DNA of 64,000 bases from positions 4,442,001 through 4,506,000 of the forward strand of contig NC_017249.1 in NCBI RefSeq assembly GCF_000284375.1, in the 5' to 3' direction. Shown piece after piece: positions 25,785-42,875 of this stretch. Every line of letters begins with the position of its first letter. Position 1 is the first letter of the stretch. The notes beneath the pieces are model-generated. The model had not been told where the DNA came from, did no database searches, and saw only the letters and a list, made by a program, of their open reading frames with translations. Made by a program: the position numbers and the translations under genes. This stretch comes from Bradyrhizobium japonicum USDA 6 (GTDB taxonomy: Bacteria > Pseudomonadota > Alphaproteobacteria > Rhizobiales > Xanthobacteraceae).

Positions 25785-26213
25785 ATGGCAAAGAAAGTGA
25801 CCGGATACCTGAAGCTTCAGGTCCCGGCCGGTGCGGCGAATCCTTCGCCCCCGATCGGTCCCGCGCTTGGTCAGCGCGGTCTCAACATCATGGAGTTCTG
25901 CAAGGCGTTCAACGCCCAGACCCAGAAGGAAGAGAAGAACACCCCGATTCCCGTCGTGATCACGATCTACGCTGATCGTTCGTTCACGTTCGAGATGAAG
26001 ACGCCCCCGATGTCCTTCTTCCTCAAGCAGGCCGCCAAGATCCAGTCCGGCTCGAAGGCGCCGGGCCGCGACAAGGCCGGCAAGGTGACCAAGGCGCAGG
26101 TGCGCGAGATCGCCGAGAAGAAGATGAAGGATCTCAATTGCGATTCCATCGAGTCGGCCATGAAGATGGTCGAGGGCTCTGCCCGTTCGATGGGTCTGGA
26201 AGTGGCGGGGTAA
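25785..26213 (+). CDS. rplK: 50S ribosomal protein L11
   Basis: L11 forms the stalk base at the GTPase centre and is needed for RelA activation. The 142-residue length is standard. The Pro-rich N-terminal domain reads [20 protein letters not shown], and the rRNA-binding C-terminal domain carries [16 protein letters not shown]. An AGGAGTGATAC ribosome binding site precedes ATG 25785. It is followed by rplA after 6 bases. In bacteria, excess L1 represses this pair at the mRNA. Confidence 0.98.
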   Translation: MAKKVTGYLKLQVPAGAANPSPPIGPALGQRGLNIMEFCKAFNAQTQKEEKNTPIPVVITIYADRSFTFEMKTPPMSFFLKQAAKIQSGSKAPGRDKAGKVTKAQVREIAEKKMKDLNCDSIESAMKMVEGSARSMGLEVAG

Positions 26214-26219
26214 GCGGTC

Positions 26220-26912
26220 ATGGCAATCGGAAAGCGTTTGAACAAAGCCCGCGAAGGTGTTGACCGCGAAAAGCTTTACCCGCTCGCGGACGCCATCAAG
26301 ATGGTCAAGGAACGCGCCAAGGCGAAGTTCGACGAGACCATCGAGGTCGCGATCAATCTCGGCGTCGATCCACGTCACGCCGACCAGATGGTCCGCGGCG
26401 TCGTGACCCTGCCGAACGGCACCGGCCGTACGCTCCGCGTCGGCGTGTTCGCCCGCGGCGCCAAGGCCGATGAGGCCAAGGCTGCGGGTGCCGACGTCGT
26501 CGGCGCCGAAGACCTGGTCGAGAAGGTGCAGAACGGTTCGATCGATTTCGACCGCTGCATCGCCACCCCCGACATGATGCCGCTGGTCGGCCGTCTCGGT
26601 AAGGTGCTCGGCCCGCGCGGCCTGATGCCGAACCCGAAGATCGGCACCGTGACCATGGACGTCACCGGTGCGGTGAAGGGTGCCAAGGGCGGCTCGGTCG
26701 AGTTCCGCGTCGAGAAGGCCGGCATCTTGCAGGCCGGCGTCGGCAAGGCCTCGTTCTCCGAGGAGAAGCTGGTCGAGAACATCAAGGCCCTGGCCGATGC
26801 TGTCTCGAAGGCGAAGCCGGCTGGCTCCAAGGGCACCTACATCCAGCGCGTTGCGGTGTCCTCGACGATGGGCCCCGGCGTGAAGGTCGAGCCGGGCACC
26901 ATTCTCGGTTAA
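26220..26912 (+). CDS. rplA: 50S ribosomal protein L1
   Basis: L1 (230 residues) forms the mobile stalk that guides deacylated tRNA out of the E site. It is also the usual autogenous repressor of rplK-rplA. Family motifs are [31 protein letters not shown] and the C-terminal [11 protein letters not shown]. Only 6 bases separate it from rplK. A strong hairpin follows after 36 bases, separating this pair from the dehydrogenase gene. Confidence 0.98.
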   Translation: MAIGKRLNKAREGVDREKLYPLADAIKMVKERAKAKFDETIEVAINLGVDPRHADQMVRGVVTLPNGTGRTLRVGVFARGAKADEAKAAGADVVGAEDLVEKVQNGSIDFDRCIATPDMMPLVGRLGKVLGPRGLMPNPKIGTVTMDVTGAVKGAKGGSVEFRVEKAGILQAGVGKASFSEEKLVENIKALADAVSKAKPAGSKGTYIQRVAVSSTMGPGVKVEPGTILG

Positions 26913-26948
26913 GGCTTGCCTCGGCCGAGGTTTGGAAATTGCATGAGG

Positions 26949-26990
26949 CGAGGGGCGGAATTGGGCAACCGATTCCGCCCCTCGTCGTTT
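26949..26990 (+). terminator. Hairpin terminator after rplA
   Basis: CGAGGGGCGGAAT (26949-26961) and ATTCCGCCCCTCG (26972-26984) form a perfect 13-bp stem with a 10-base loop, followed by TCGTTT. It probably ends the secE-nusG-rplKA transcript, at least partly. Confidence 0.75.
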
Positions 26991-27030
26991 GTGGCGTTCA
27001 TCGGAAGCAAGAACCGGGAAACAAGAAAAA

Positions 27031-27984
27031 ATGGCTGACAAGGTCCTGATCTACTCGCGCTTCCCGAAGACGATGATGGCGCGTTTCGCCGAGCGGTTCG
27101 AGCTGCTCGACACCGGCGGCAAGCCGGCGCGCGAGGTGTTTTCGGCCGATGAGCTCGTCGGCATCCGCGCGATGCTCACCGCCGGCGGCTCGCCGCTCGG
27201 GGCGGAGGCGATGGACCTGTTCCCAAAACTCGGCGCCATCGTCTGCTACGGCACCGGCTATGACGGCGTCGACCTGAAGGCTGCCGCCGCCCGCAACATC
27301 GCGGTCGGCCACAGCCCGGGCGCCAATGCGGCTTCGGTCGCCGACATCGCGATGACCCTGATGCTGGCGACAACGCGGCGGATCCTGGTCGCCGACCAAT
27401 ATGTCCGCAGCGGCGATTGGGCGGCGTCAAAGCAGTCGCCGATGATGCGGCCGCAGGCCGGCATGCCCGGCCGCCGTATCGGCGTCTACGGCATGGGCGA
27501 GATCGGCCGCAAGATCGCGGCCCGCTGCGCCGCCTTCGAGAGCGAGGTCGGCTATTTCAGCCGCAGCAAATACGATCTGCCCTATCAATATTTCCCGACG
27601 CTGGAGGCGCTGGCCGACTGGTGCAGCGTGCTGATGATCGCGGTCCGGGCAGGGGCCGAGACCCAGCACGTCGTCGACGCCGATATCCTCGGGCGACTCG
27701 GGGAGCACGGCTATGTCGTCAACATCTCCCGCGGCTCGGTGATCGACGAGAAGGCCCTGGTGGCGGCCCTGACCGACAGGACCATCGCCGGCGCCGGCCT
27801 CGACGTCTTCGAAAAGGAACCGCACGCCCCCGATGCGCTGACGGCGCTCCCCAATGTCGTGTTCGCCCCGCATATCGGCGGCCACACCCTCGAATCGCAC
27901 GTCGCCATGCAGAACTGCGTGCTGGCGAACCTGACGGCGTTCTTCGCGGGCAAGCCGCTGCCACATGGGGTCAAATCGGCCTGA
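27031..27984 (+). CDS. D-isomer-specific 2-hydroxyacid dehydrogenase family protein
   Basis: The 317-residue NAD(P)-dependent enzyme reduces a 2-keto acid or oxidises the D-2-hydroxy acid. The nucleotide motif GMGEIG is at residues 154-159. The catalytic set is R234 (NISRGSVIDE), E263 (GLDVFEKEP) and H281 (APHIGGHT). Residues SRSK after the second strand favour NADP(H), as in glyoxylate/hydroxypyruvate reductases, which this most resembles. Start ATG 27031 is the first methionine in a family-like N-terminus, after an A-rich leader. It is inserted between rplA and rplJ, an unusual neighbour for this class. It has a hairpin before it and a long gap after it, so it is probably its own unit. Confidence 0.9.
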   Translation: MADKVLIYSRFPKTMMARFAERFELLDTGGKPAREVFSADELVGIRAMLTAGGSPLGAEAMDLFPKLGAIVCYGTGYDGVDLKAAAARNIAVGHSPGANAASVADIAMTLMLATTRRILVADQYVRSGDWAASKQSPMMRPQAGMPGRRIGVYGMGEIGRKIAARCAAFESEVGYFSRSKYDLPYQYFPTLEALADWCSVLMIAVRAGAETQHVVDADILGRLGEHGYVVNISRGSVIDEKALVAALTDRTIAGAGLDVFEKEPHAPDALTALPNVVFAPHIGGHTLESHVAMQNCVLANLTAFFAGKPLPHGVKSA

Positions 27985-28050
27985 ATCGGCCCTTGTCGGC
28001 CCGCCTCAAGCCCGGCCGGCAACGGATTGGAACTGGTGTGAATTTTGCTC

Positions 28051-28079
28051 TTGGCAAGCGGGCTCCGAGCGGTTAAAGA
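28051..28079 (+). promoter_or_regulatory. Candidate promoter upstream of rplJ
   Basis: TTGGCA (28051-28056), a 17-base spacer and TAAAGA (28074-28079) fit a sigma-70 promoter for rplJL-rpoBC. The -10 part overlaps a small stem (AGCGGTT/AACCGCT, 28068-28085), so the same bases could instead belong to a transcript end of the dehydrogenase gene. Confidence 0.35.
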
Positions 28080-28085
28080 ACCGCT

Positions 28086-28568
28086 TCCGGACGTGCCGGC
28101 CTCGGCTGGCGCGTTCGTGCACGCATTCCGAAAACCCGACAAGACAGGAGATCATTCCTTTTCAGGACGTCCGTGAGGATTTGCCCGAAAAGGAAGGAAA
28201 ACCCGTCGGTTGGTGGGGTGCGGGCAGGGGTCGGGCGGTTCGCCGGCTGACCTTGTCCTGTCCAAGACTGCAGGCGCCCACGGGAAATTTCGATTTCTCA
28301 ACGGCTTAATCGCATGGCCTGCATAGACGGGTGAAGACCGGATTTCACTTCGCGCCCAGCTTTAGCGGCTGGCTTGCGAAACGGGTCTGGTTCGGACCTC
28401 GACACGCCGTGGGCCTTAAGGGCTCCCGGAGGGCAGGCTTTAAATTGTCGTCTCGCCCGGCGCGTGTCCCAGGGGTTTTGGCCCCGAGGTTCAGGTTTTG
28501 GGTGGGACGATGGGTGCAACCCGGCGGTCCCTCTTCTCGCGATGACCGCCAACCGGAAAGAGCTTGCT
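28086..28568 (+). promoter_or_regulatory. Long rplJ leader, likely L10/L12 autoregulatory region
   Basis: The rplJ gene is preceded by a gene-free region of nearly 600 bases. In bacteria the equivalent mRNA leader binds the L10-(L12)4 complex and shuts down translation of rplJL. Paired-looking blocks occur here (for example CCTTTTCAGGACGTCC, then CCCGAAAAGGAAGG), but I cannot derive the exact L10-binding kink-turn by eye. The 28374-28568 part is open in the rplJ frame but does not look like L10. Confidence 0.5.
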
Positions 28569-29087
28569 GTGGAACGAGCGGCAAAAAAGGAAGCGGTCGA
28601 ACAGCTCAATGGGGTCTTCAAGACCACGAGCGTCGCGGTCGTTGCTCAATATTCCGGCCTGACCGTTGCCCAGATGCAGAAGCTGCGTATGCAGATGAAG
28701 CAGGCTGGCGCCTCGGTGAAGGTCTCGAAGAACCGTCTCGCCAAAATTGCTCTTGAAGGCACTGACGTCGTTGCCATCGGTCCCATGCTGAAGGGACCGA
28801 CCGTGATCGCCACTTCGAACGATCCGGTAGCGGCGCCGAAGGTCGCCATCGAATTCGCCAAGGCGAACGAAAAGTTCGTCATCATCGGCGGCTCGATGGG
28901 GAAGACCGTCCTGAATGTCGACGGCGTGAAGGCGCTTGCCTCGCTGCCGTCGCTTGATGAACTGCGCGGCAAGATCGTCGGCCTGCTTGTGGCCCCGGCG
29001 ACCAAGCTCGCTCAGCTCGCCAATGCGCCCGCGGGCAAGCTCGCGCGCGTCATCCAGGCTCATGCCTCAAAGGGCGAAGCGGCCTGA
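28569..29087 (+). CDS. rplJ: 50S ribosomal protein L10
   Basis: L10 anchors the L7/L12 dimers to the ribosome. The product is 172 residues from GTG 28569, giving [21 protein letters not shown] chose this start because GGAAAG lies 8 bases upstream and the length matches the family; ATG 28542 is an alternative nine codons earlier. The rRNA/L11-binding globular part includes [20 protein letters not shown] and [11 protein letters not shown]. The L12-binding helix is at the C-terminus. rplL follows after 54 bases. Confidence 0.96.
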   Translation: MERAAKKEAVEQLNGVFKTTSVAVVAQYSGLTVAQMQKLRMQMKQAGASVKVSKNRLAKIALEGTDVVAIGPMLKGPTVIATSNDPVAAPKVAIEFAKANEKFVIIGGSMGKTVLNVDGVKALASLPSLDELRGKIVGLLVAPATKLAQLANAPAGKLARVIQAHASKGEAA

Positions 29088-29141
29088 CGCCCTTCGCAAA
29101 ACTCAAACCCGAACCAGACTTACACTCAAGGAAACTGAACA

Positions 29142-29519
29142 ATGGCTGACTTGCAGAAGATCGTTGACGACCTCTCGAGCCTCACCGTGCTCGAAGCTGC
29201 CGAACTCGCGAAGCTCCTCGAAGAGAAGTGGGGCGTTTCGGCTGCCGCGGCTGTCGCCGTGGCTGGCCCGGCTGGTGGTGGCGCTGCCGCCGCTCCGGCG
29301 GAAGAGAAGACCGAGTTCACGGTCGTTCTCGCCTCCGCCGGCGATAAGAAGATCGAGGTCATCAAGGAAGTCCGCGCCATCACCGGCCTGGGCCTGAAGG
29401 AAGCAAAGGACCTCGTCGAGGGCGCGCCGAAGCCGGTCAAGGAAGGCGTGAACAAGGACGAAGCCGAGAAGATCAAGGTCCAGCTCGAGAAGGCTGGCGC
29501 GAAGGTCGAACTCAAGTAA
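29142..29519 (+). CDS. rplL: 50S ribosomal protein L7/L12
   Basis: The stalk protein recruits and activates translational GTPases and is present in multiple copies per ribosome. It has 125 residues. The N-terminal dimerisation helices ([20 protein letters not shown]) are joined by an Ala/Gly/Pro hinge at about residues 37-58 to the C-terminal factor-binding domain ([20 protein letters not shown], then [18 protein letters not shown]). An AAGGAAACTGAACA ribosome binding region precedes ATG 29142. Strong hairpins separate it from rpoB. Confidence 0.98.
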   Translation: MADLQKIVDDLSSLTVLEAAELAKLLEEKWGVSAAAAVAVAGPAGGGAAAAPAEEKTEFTVVLASAGDKKIEVIKEVRAITGLGLKEAKDLVEGAPKPVKEGVNKDEAEKIKVQLEKAGAKVELK

Positions 29520-29536
29520 GCAACGCTTACTGGCGC

Positions 29537-29573
29537 GAGATCCCGGGGCGAGCATCAGCGAGACCGGGGTCTC
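29537..29573 (+). terminator. Hairpin 1 in the rplL-rpoB gap
   Basis: GAGATCCCGG (29537-29546) pairs with CCGGGGTCTC (29564-29573), with one T-G pair and a 17-base loop, 17 bases after the rplL stop. There is no T-run. By analogy with the rplL-rpoB attenuator of other bacteria it may reduce transcription into rpoBC. Confidence 0.5.
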
Positions 29574-29651
29574 GGTCCATCCTCAAAGGGGTGGGCAATA
29601 TGCAAAAGGCGTGCGACGGAACGTCCCGACGCAGGCCGAACACGAAAAAGT

Positions 29652-29686
29652 GTGGGGATTTGAGGGTTTACCCCTCGAATCTCCAC
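29652..29686 (+). terminator. Hairpin 2 (15-bp stem) in the rplL-rpoB gap, candidate attenuator
   Basis: GTGGGGATTTGAGGG (29652-29666) pairs with CCCTCGAATCTCCAC (29672-29686) over 15 positions with two G-T pairs and a 5-base loop. It is followed by TATTGT. It lies mid-way in the 482-bp rplL-rpoB gap, which otherwise shows no gene. Confidence 0.55.
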
Positions 29687-30001
29687 TATTGTCGCCCCAT
29701 ATCGGTTCGACAGCACGAAAGCACGGTGGGCAGGGATGCCGGATTCCCTGTAAGCCGTTGGGAGAGCAGGCTATTTCGGGCTTTTGCAGTCCGTGAAGAC
29801 GATCGTTGAGACGGGCGGGCGCGCACCAGCGCCCCGCGCGTCGTTTTGCGTTTTGAAGGTCTGAAGAACAGATTCAGGACATTCCCGCCTGAACTGAGTC
29901 TCCGGCCCCCAAAGCGGGTTCGAAAAATTCAACCCGGGGAGCGGCGGCAGCTGCGTTCCGGACGGCGCGCCCAGAGCGGGCGACGAAAATGAGAGGCCAC
30001 G

Positions 30002-34120
<4,119 letters not shown>

Positions 34121-34249
34121 TACGACCTTTCATGCCCGGCCTTCACGGCCGGGCATCGGCGCCCCTCCCGAGGCCTTGAGGGCAGGGCGCCCCGATTGAG
34201 TGATTTTCGAATTTGCGGCCGTAGGCGACCGGCCCGCGAGGAGAAGACG

Positions 34250-38446
<4,197 letters not shown>

Positions 38447-38476
38447 CCTTCATCCGTAGGAATACCGAGGACAATG

Positions 38477-38503
38477 AAAAGGCCGGCGCAAGCCGGCCTT
38501 TTT
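38477..38503 (+). terminator. Rho-independent terminator of the rplJL-rpoBC operon
   Basis: AAAAGGCCGGC (38477-38487) and GCCGGCCTTTT (38492-38502) form a perfect 11-bp stem with loop GCAA and a T5 run at 38499-38503. Confidence 0.95.
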
Positions 38504-38639
38504 GCTGCTTTGTTTGCCTGTTGCGGTGCAGGATCAACCTTTGTTCATCTTTCCTTCAGGCGCAAAAGCGCTTCTGCTAAGGGAACTTAGACCGGTGGTC
38601 CCGTGACGGGGGCAGGGCCGGAGACCACGGGAACTCGAT

Positions 38640-40703
38640 ATGCTTGATCTCGCAATCGTAGGCGGCGGCCCCGGCGGGCTGATGAGCGCCTGGTACTTGA
38701 AGCGTAAGCTCGGCGACCTCTGCCGCATCACCATCTACGAGGCCTCCGACCGGCTCGGCGGCAAGATCGTCACGCGCAAATTCGATTCCGCGCCGGCGAT
38801 GTACGAGGCCGGCGTTGCCGAGATCTACGACTACTCGATGACGGGTCCCGATCCGCTGCGCGAGCTGATCCAGCATTTCGGACTTCAGACCATTCCGATG
38901 GATGCCGAGCAGGTGCAGTTCGGCGGCGAGCTCCTCAACGACGTCGCAGGCATGCGCCGCAAATACGGCGCCAAGACTGCGGCGGCGATCGAGGCGTTCC
39001 GCACGCGCTGCGCCGAGGCGATGTCGCCGATCGAATATTACGAGGGCGTCGGCGCGCACGACAACGAGAATCCCTGGGCCTACAAGACCGCCGAGCAGGT
39101 GCTCGACGAGGAGGTCGAGGACGAAACCGCAAAGCGTTTCTTCAAGGTGATGGCGCGCTCCGACATCGCGACCGAAAGCCACAACACCAACGGGCTCAAC
39201 GCGCTCAAGAACTACCTGATGGACGTCGACGGCTATATCGGCCTCTATTCCATCCAGAACGGCAACGAGCAGTTGATCGAGTGCCTGCAGTCGGAGGTCA
39301 ACGCCGACATCCAGCTCAATCACCGCGTGCTCACCGTCGGCAAGGCGCCGGCCGGCCGCTACCAGCTCAAGATGATGAACGGCAAGGGGCCGGAGACGCG
39401 CGATTTCGACCTCGTGCTGGTCTGCCTGCCGCATTCGTGGCTCGCGACCATGGGCTGGGAAGGCGAGCAGCTCCGCAAGTCGATGGTCAAGCACGTCTCG
39501 TATTTCGATCGCCCCGCGCATTATCTGCGCGTCTCGATCCTGTTCGACACGCCGTTCTGGGGCGAGAAGATTTCCGGCGCCTGGTTCATGTCGGAAGCCT
39601 TTGGCGGCTGCTGCGTCTACAACGAGGGCGCGCGCCATGACGTCGGCAAGCACGGCGTGCTGAACTGGCTGATTCCCGGCTCCGACGCGCTGGCCTTCGC
39701 CAATCTGTCGGATCAGGAGCTGATCGACGCCGCACTGAAATCGCTGCCCGCCTCGCTCGGCGATGCGCGTTCGCATTTCGTGGAAGGCAAGATCCACCGC
39801 TGGCTGTCGTCGGTGAACGCCATCCCCGGCGGTCTGCCCGTGCGCGATGTCATGACCAATCACCGGCCGGAGCCGAAGGAGCATCCCGGCATCGTGGTGG
39901 TCGGCGATTATCTGTTCGACTCCACGCTGAACGGTCTGCTCGACTCCTCGGACGCGGCGACCGACATCATCCTGACCGAGATGATGCGCCTGCGCCGCGA
40001 GCGCGCACAGGAGGAGGGCGAGCCGGTCCCGGACAAGATCGACCGCGACTATTTCGAGAATTATCGCGGCCTTGGTCCCTATAGCGACGCCTGGCGCCAC
40101 TTCACCGATCCCGATTATCTGGCCAAGCTGATCGGCATCGTCTGGGGCAAGGCCAAGGGCGCCAAGCTGCTGGTCGCGGGCTCGGCCAGCGGCGAATTGG
40201 TCGGCGCGCTGCGCGATCGCGGCATCGATGCCTTCGGCATCGAGAACAACCGCGCCATCCACGCGAGGACGCCGAAGGCGCTGAAGAAGTACAACAAGCT
40301 CGGCTCGATCACCGACATGCCATTCAAGGACGGCGCCTTCGACTTCGTGTTCGAGACCAGCCTCTGCCATGTTTCCCCGAAGCAGGTGGTCCGTGCGATC
40401 CGCGAGCTGAACCGCGTGGTCAAGACCGGCCTCGTGTTCGGCTCGATCACCTCGGACATGGCTTCGGTGGTGATCGACCGCTACGACCTGCTGCGCGGCG
40501 TCAAGAAGCTCGGCACCTGGTGGGAATGGTCCGAGCTGTTCTTCGGCAACGGCTTCGACCTGTCGATGCACCGCAAGGACTGCACCGATGCGCTCTGGGA
40601 GGCGACGCTTGCCGCGAACAAGGGCCCGGGCCAGTGGTACGCCGACGCCGACAGCCTGCGTTATTCCTTCTTCGACAAGGTCGAGGATGAGGACGACGAC
40701 TAG
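38640..40703 (+). CDS. Fusion protein: flavin amine-oxidase-like domain plus SAM-dependent methyltransferase domain
   Basis: The 687-residue protein joins two enzymes. Residues 1-~450 form a flavin monoamine-oxidase-like fold. The FAD dinucleotide motif is GGGPGG (8-13), followed by the family signature EASDRLGGK. The C-terminal FAD motif is VVVGDYLFDSTLNGLLDSS, with G422-D423. Residues ~500-640 look like a class I methyltransferase. Motif I is LLVAGSASGELVGAL from residue 510, in a degenerate form lacking the full GxGxG. ENN follows strand 2, and then DMPFKDGAFDFVFETSLCHV. The end is acidic (VEDEDDD). GGGAAC precedes ATG 38640. The gene follows the rpoC terminator and precedes an ABC exporter. 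The oxidised and methylated substrate is unknown. I do not recognise a characterised homologue with this architecture. Confidence 0.8.
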   Translation: MLDLAIVGGGPGGLMSAWYLKRKLGDLCRITIYEASDRLGGKIVTRKFDSAPAMYEAGVAEIYDYSMTGPDPLRELIQHFGLQTIPMDAEQVQFGGELLNDVAGMRRKYGAKTAAAIEAFRTRCAEAMSPIEYYEGVGAHDNENPWAYKTAEQVLDEEVEDETAKRFFKVMARSDIATESHNTNGLNALKNYLMDVDGYIGLYSIQNGNEQLIECLQSEVNADIQLNHRVLTVGKAPAGRYQLKMMNGKGPETRDFDLVLVCLPHSWLATMGWEGEQLRKSMVKHVSYFDRPAHYLRVSILFDTPFWGEKISGAWFMSEAFGGCCVYNEGARHDVGKHGVLNWLIPGSDALAFANLSDQELIDAALKSLPASLGDARSHFVEGKIHRWLSSVNAIPGGLPVRDVMTNHRPEPKEHPGIVVVGDYLFDSTLNGLLDSSDAATDIILTEMMRLRRERAQEEGEPVPDKIDRDYFENYRGLGPYSDAWRHFTDPDYLAKLIGIVWGKAKGAKLLVAGSASGELVGALRDRGIDAFGIENNRAIHARTPKALKKYNKLGSITDMPFKDGAFDFVFETSLCHVSPKQVVRAIRELNRVVKTGLVFGSITSDMASVVIDRYDLLRGVKKLGTWWEWSELFFGNGFDLSMHRKDCTDALWEATLAANKGPGQWYADADSLRYSFFDKVEDEDDD

Positions 40704-40835
40704 AGACGGGATCGGACCGGCCTAGCCAATTGCTTTGCCGAATTCGTCATGATCGCATAGAATCGGTGCGATAGCGGTTGCCGCTATTTCCTGCTTTCTC
40801 CGCGGTCATGCCGGCCGTCAGCATCGGTTGGTTTC

Positions 40836-42875
40836 ATGGCGTCCAAGCCCCTCCCGCCCGACAAACAGAAACTCGCCACGGAAGAGGCGGTCGAGCTCGA
40901 CGACAAGCTTGTCCCCGTCAAGCCGGACCTCGAAGACGACGAGGACGACGAAGACGAGGAGGATGACGAGCTGGAGCTCGACGACGACGATGAGGACGAG
41001 GAGCTCGTCGTCTTTACCGCGCGCGAGGCCGCAGGCGCGCTCGCGACCATCCTGGGTTTCGTCAAGCCGTTCCTGTCCAACTACAAGCGGATGCTGTCAT
41101 TCGTGGCGTTCGGCGTCTGCGTCGAGACGCTGTTCAACGTCATCATGCCGCTCAGCCTGAAGTACCTGATCGACGACGCGCTCGGCGAGGAGGATTTTCA
41201 GGCGCTCTACAAGATCCTCGGCGTGCTCGCGGTCGCCGGCATCTTCACCTCGGTCGTGGCGGTCTGGTACGAGCGCTGGGACGCCAGGCTGGCTGCCTGC
41301 ATCATCTCCGACGTTCGCAAGCGCCTGTTCGAGCATGTCCAGGACCTGCCGGCGGCCTATTTCGGCCGCACCAAGCGCGGCGAGATCCTGTCGCGCTTTT
41401 CCGTCGACCTTTCGGCCTTCGAGGGCTCGGTCAAGACCTTCGCCAACAGTGCGGCGCTGCCGTTCCTGGAATTGATCGCCGGCATCATCCTGATGGTGTT
41501 CCTGAACTGGCAGCTCGCCGCGGTCGCGCTGCTGGTGTTCCCGATCACGCTGATCGGGCCGCGCATCCTCACCCCGAAGGCGGTGCAGGCCAATTACGAG
41601 CAGAAGCAGAACGAGAGCGCGCTGCTCGGCATGGTGCAGGAGAACGTTGCCGCGCAGGCCGTGATCAAGGCGTTCAGCCTGCAGCGCAAGATGTTCGGCT
41701 TCTTCACCTTCCGCAACGACGAGACCCGCCGCAAGATCGCTTCGGCTGCGTTCCTGTCGACCATGGTGGAGCGGACGGTCACCATTTCGGTGCTGCTGCT
41801 GCACCTCGTCGTGCTCGCGATCGGCGCGTATCTGGCGACCAAGGGCCAGATCACCATCGGCACCTTCGTCACCTTCGAGAGCGCGTTCTGGGAGGTCTCC
41901 TACAACATCGCCCACGTGATGCACTTCATCCCGGTGTCGATCTCCTCGGCCGCCGCGATCCGCCACATGCAGGAGCTGCTGGACGAGCCGACACGCGGCG
42001 CCGATCGTCCCGGCGCGCCCGACCTGCCGCGCATCACCAACGACATCACCTTCGACCACGTGACGTTCCAGTACGAAGGCAGTCAGACGCCGGTACTGGA
42101 CAATCTCAGCCTCAAGCTCAACGCCGGCAAGCGCATCGCCATCGTCGGCCCCTCGGGCTCGGGCAAGAGCACGCTGCTCAATTTGATCCTGCGGCTCTAC
42201 GTGCCCAACGAGGGGCGCGTCGCCATCGACGGCGTCGACGTCCGCAGGGTGACGCTGGATTCGCTGCGCCGGAGCATGGCGGTGGTGTTCCAGGAGAACA
42301 TGCTGTTCAACATGTCGATTCGCGAGAACATCCGGCTCGGCAAGGAGGGCGCGACCGACGAGGAGGTGGAGGACGCCGCCAAGAAGGCCGAGATCCACCG
42401 CTATATCATGAGCCTGCCGCAGCGCTACGACACGCCGGTCGGCGAGCGCGGCGATACGCTGTCGGGCGGCCAGCGCCAGCGCATCGCGATCGCGCGCGCG
42501 GTCATCCGTAACCCTTCCGTGCTGCTGCTGGACGAAGCCACCTCGGCGCTCGACCAGACCACCGAGGCCGCGATCAACCGTACGCTGCTGAAGGTCGCGA
42601 AGGGGCGCACCATGATCTGGTCGACCCATCGCCTGACCTCCGTGGTCGAGATGGACGAGATCATCGTGATCTCTGGGGGCAGGGCGATCGAGCGCGGCTC
42701 GCATGCCGACCTGCTCGCCAGGAACGGCACCTATCGCAAGCTGTGGAACGACCAGATCCACCAGCCGCATGGCGCCGTGGCTCAGGCCGATGACGACAGC
42801 GACGATGACGACGAGGATGAAGACGACCTCGACGAGGATGATGAGGACGAGGACGACGACGACGAGGAGGCGTGA
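40836..42875 (+). CDS. ABC transporter, fused permease and ATPase (MsbA/exporter type) with acidic tails
   Basis: This half-size exporter of 679 residues works as a homodimer in the inner membrane. Six membrane helices (about residues 70-380) precede the nucleotide-binding domain. That domain has Walker A GPSGSGKST (438-446), signature LSGGQRQR from 542, Walker B VLLLDEAT (562-569) and H-loop WSTHR. Residues ~31-64 are almost wholly acidic (DEDDEDEEDDELELDDDDED). The last ~30 residues are too, making an unusual acid-capped exporter. The start ATG 40836 lacks a strong ribosome binding site. The last 94 bases are antisense to the 3' end of the convergent flavoprotein gene. Lipid or small-molecule export is likely from the family; the cargo is unknown, perhaps the product of the preceding fusion enzyme. 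Confidence 0.9.
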   Translation: MASKPLPPDKQKLATEEAVELDDKLVPVKPDLEDDEDDEDEEDDELELDDDDEDEELVVFTAREAAGALATILGFVKPFLSNYKRMLSFVAFGVCVETLFNVIMPLSLKYLIDDALGEEDFQALYKILGVLAVAGIFTSVVAVWYERWDARLAACIISDVRKRLFEHVQDLPAAYFGRTKRGEILSRFSVDLSAFEGSVKTFANSAALPFLELIAGIILMVFLNWQLAAVALLVFPITLIGPRILTPKAVQANYEQKQNESALLGMVQENVAAQAVIKAFSLQRKMFGFFTFRNDETRRKIASAAFLSTMVERTVTISVLLLHLVVLAIGAYLATKGQITIGTFVTFESAFWEVSYNIAHVMHFIPVSISSAAAIRHMQELLDEPTRGADRPGAPDLPRITNDITFDHVTFQYEGSQTPVLDNLSLKLNAGKRIAIVGPSGSGKSTLLNLILRLYVPNEGRVAIDGVDVRRVTLDSLRRSMAVVFQENMLFNMSIRENIRLGKEGATDEEVEDAAKKAEIHRYIMSLPQRYDTPVGERGDTLSGGQRQRIAIARAVIRNPSVLLLDEATSALDQTTEAAINRTLLKVAKGRTMIWSTHRLTSVVEMDEIIVISGGRAIERGSHADLLARNGTYRKLWNDQIHQPHGAVAQADDDSDDDDEDEDDLDEDDEDEDDDDEEA

